Assembly: GCA_943913835.1 (NCBI GenBank)
Contig: CALTZU010000002.1
Coordinates: 10,484-74,483, forward strand
Reading direction: 5' to 3'
Length of the DNA stretch: 64,000 nucleotides
DNA from: an uncultured Rheinheimera sp.
GTDB taxonomy: Bacteria > Pseudomonadota > Gammaproteobacteria > Enterobacterales > Alteromonadaceae
This document shows positions 62,341-64,000 of this stretch, in pieces (position 1 is the stretch's first letter; each line of letters begins with the position of its first letter). Both the position numbers and the translations under genes were made by a program. A model generated the notes under the pieces. That model saw only the letters and a program-made list of their open reading frames with translations. It searched no databases and had not been told where the DNA came from.

Positions 62341-63984
62341 TTAATCTTTGCGCCGTCTTAATAACAACAAAGGCAGAAGCAATAAGGTAAACAACCCGGC
62401 AGAACCACCTTTTCGTTCATAAGTCTGCTCTTGTGGAATATTACAGCTATCAATAGTTCCGTTAGGTACTGGCACAAGTTTAACTGGTCTTGTGATGTTC
62501 TCCATCAGCGGGTTACCAGCACTATCTTTAACGACTTCGCCTTTAGCGTCACGTTGTTCAACAGATACCACGGCGTTAGCCAGAATTTCATTGTTGTTGT
62601 TAATGTCTTTAGCTTCAACCAAAGTTACGCTGGCATCACAAGGCAACAATGTATTCAGATCCGTAAAGCTGGCATTTTCTGCATCATACAGAAACGCAAC
62701 CTGTCTGCGGGTTGTGCTGTCTGCCGGCAATATTTCAGCTACACCTACCACCATATTATTGTCATTAATGGCTGCTGGCACTGAATTTGAGCTTGCAAAG
62801 AAATCCGTTGGGAATGTTACTGTCTTTGTGTTGTAGTCGAACACAAAAAACTTATTTCTCTGCACACCATTAATCACCTTGTTTGCACTACCAACAACAA
62901 GGTTATTGTTGTTAATGTCATTGGCAGAACTGTAGTTCCATTCCAGCGGGTCAACAATAGCTGAAACTTCAGATTCAGCATAGACAGTGGCATGAACAGA
63001 GCTGATATTTCGATTTTCATCTGTATAAGACGAAGAGCCCACTGCTATACCACTATCGTTGACCGAAACAGCGCGACTGACGTAATTAGACTCTGCCGAG
63101 CCTTCAATAGCTGGCCCAAGGAATCCATATTGAACGGGAGCGGAGATTTGGCCGGCTTCATTCATCTTCCAAACCAAAGCGCGCTCAACATAGCTTCCAC
63201 CCAGCGCATAATTGTACTGACAAATAGCTACGGGCAAAGCCTTGCCATCACAAGTTTTGTCCATGGCTTCAGCTACTGTATCCAGCATCAGAACACTACC
63301 AGAACCCGCAATATAGTTTGTTTCACTAATTTTCTGAGCCAGGGCAAAACCACCACCTCTTTCTTCATAAGGTATAGGCAAAGCTACTGAGCTGTTGCCG
63401 TTCACTACGAAAGATTTGATATGAGCCGGTGCTGGCGTCCATAAATTAACAGTTGCCGGAGAAGGTGTCGTCTCTGTTGCTGCAGGAGTAAAACTTTGCT
63501 GGGTAAAGGTGGTAGTAGCAACAGCGATGGCATTACCGCTGTTGTTAATGTCGTAAACATATTCTCTATTGGTTGGAACCGCGGCTTGTTCACGAACTTT
63601 AATTTGTGACGCAGTGGATAAATTAAAAGCCTGGACATCACTGTAACGTTGAACCGCATAACTTGAGGCATTATTGGCCAGATAATTCAGCAAAACACCT
63701 TGTATTTTGCCATTAATATTACCAAGTTTCGCCTGTGCAATTTCTTCCGCTGTCAGAGCCCCGGTTATAGATGAGTTTTCAAAATCAACTGCACTGATAT
63801 CAACTGGAAAGTTATAAATAAAGCTGGCGGAACCAACAGCATCGCCATTGTCATTCATAGCGGCGCCAAACTGAGAACGAACTGTACTAAGTTCCGGCAA
63901 CTCCTGAACCTGATAAACGGCGGCATAAGCTGAGCTGGCGGCCAAGCCGGGTAATAAGGCTAATACTACGGGCGATAATCTCAT
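62341..63984 (-). CDS. DUF3466-family exported protein with GlyGly-CTERM-type tail
   Basis: 547 aa. Signal peptide MRLSPVVLALLPGLAASSAYA. Repeated short motifs of the type AMNDNGDAVGSA, DINNSGNAIAV, VNDSGIAVGSS and DINNNNLVVGSA suggest a beta-propeller-like fold. The C-terminus is GGSAGLF, a hydrophobic helix and RRRKD, the GlyGly-CTERM sorting signal processed by rhombosortase for surface delivery via type II secretion. Commonly found beside rmf in Alteromonadales. Confidence 0.85.
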   Translation of the reverse strand: MRLSPVVLALLPGLAASSAYAAVYQVQELPELSTVRSQFGAAMNDNGDAVGSASFIYNFPVDISAVDFENSSITGALTAEEIAQAKLGNINGKIQGVLLNYLANNASSYAVQRYSDVQAFNLSTASQIKVREQAAVPTNREYVYDINNSGNAIAVATTTFTQQSFTPAATETTPSPATVNLWTPAPAHIKSFVVNGNSSVALPIPYEERGGGFALAQKISETNYIAGSGSVLMLDTVAEAMDKTCDGKALPVAICQYNYALGGSYVERALVWKMNEAGQISAPVQYGFLGPAIEGSAESNYVSRAVSVNDSGIAVGSSSYTDENRNISSVHATVYAESEVSAIVDPLEWNYSSANDINNNNLVVGSANKVINGVQRNKFFVFDYNTKTVTFPTDFFASSNSVPAAINDNNMVVGVAEILPADSTTRRQVAFLYDAENASFTDLNTLLPCDASVTLVEAKDINNNNEILANAVVSVEQRDAKGEVVKDSAGNPLMENITRPVKLVPVPNGTIDSCNIPQEQTYERKGGSAGLFTLLLLPLLLLRRRKD

Positions 63985-64000
63985 TCAGGTCCCCTGTTAC

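Overview
The window is a piece of a gammaproteobacterial chromosome. The conserved block gyrA-serC-aroA-cmk-rpsA-ihfB-lapA-lapB-pyrF, the nrdAB-yfaE and yceI/cytochrome b561 pairs, a DUF3466 protein with a GlyGly-CTERM-type tail beside rmf, and overall protein similarity suggest an Alteromonadales/Rheinheimera-like marine or freshwater bacterium. The genus is an inference. I see no rRNA, tRNA or CRISPR.

Layout. 1-2200: 3' part of the malic enzyme gene maeA and a secreted coiled-coil protein. 2404-36879: a complete P2/HP1-like myophage prophage of about 34.4 kb, bounded by two dif-like sites that share a 20-bp direct repeat. It has no integrase gene, so integration by host XerC/XerD is the natural reading. 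36880-64000: host genes, first one unknown gene, then the NhaP2-type antiporter, the pyrF...gyrA block, ubiG, a HAD phosphatase, nrdA-nrdB-yfaE behind NrdR-like boxes, yceI/yceJ, trhO, yaeQ, a LysE exporter, a His-rich TonB receptor behind a Zur-like palindrome, rmf, and a DUF3466 protein.

Prophage organisation. In the circular form the two ends join. A DUF3693-like regulator (36501), the att site, a DUF3653-like protein (2570) and a lipoprotein then form one rightward lysogeny/conversion module. The early genes run leftward from 36263: zinc-ribbon proteins, two Dam-type and one Dcm-type methyltransferase, the HUH replication initiator gpA, and an Ogr-like activator. Portal (Q) and terminase ATPase (P) run rightward. 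Scaffold, capsid, terminase small subunit, tail completion, sheath, tube, lysis cassette, a frameshifted tail chaperone, tape measure, baseplate, fibre and hub-spike run leftward from 24482 to 6505. A regulator plus ImmA-type metalloprotease and a PH-SHOCT protein close the late side.

The most unusual structure is a family of five arrays (about 4.6, 6.2, 17.7, 27.5 and 32.3 kb), all in the same orientation. Each is made of the invariant pentamer GTCAC (GTGAC on the minus strand) repeated every 24 nt (sometimes 20, 21 or 23) with about 19-nt variable spacers. I count 29 exact pentamers. Spacers are shared between arrays, in nearly the same order in the two longest. Four arrays sit in gaps between gene modules. 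The fifth is inside the 3' end of the cytosine methyltransferase gene, where it is read as a Val-Thr octapeptide repeat. I know of no named element with this architecture.
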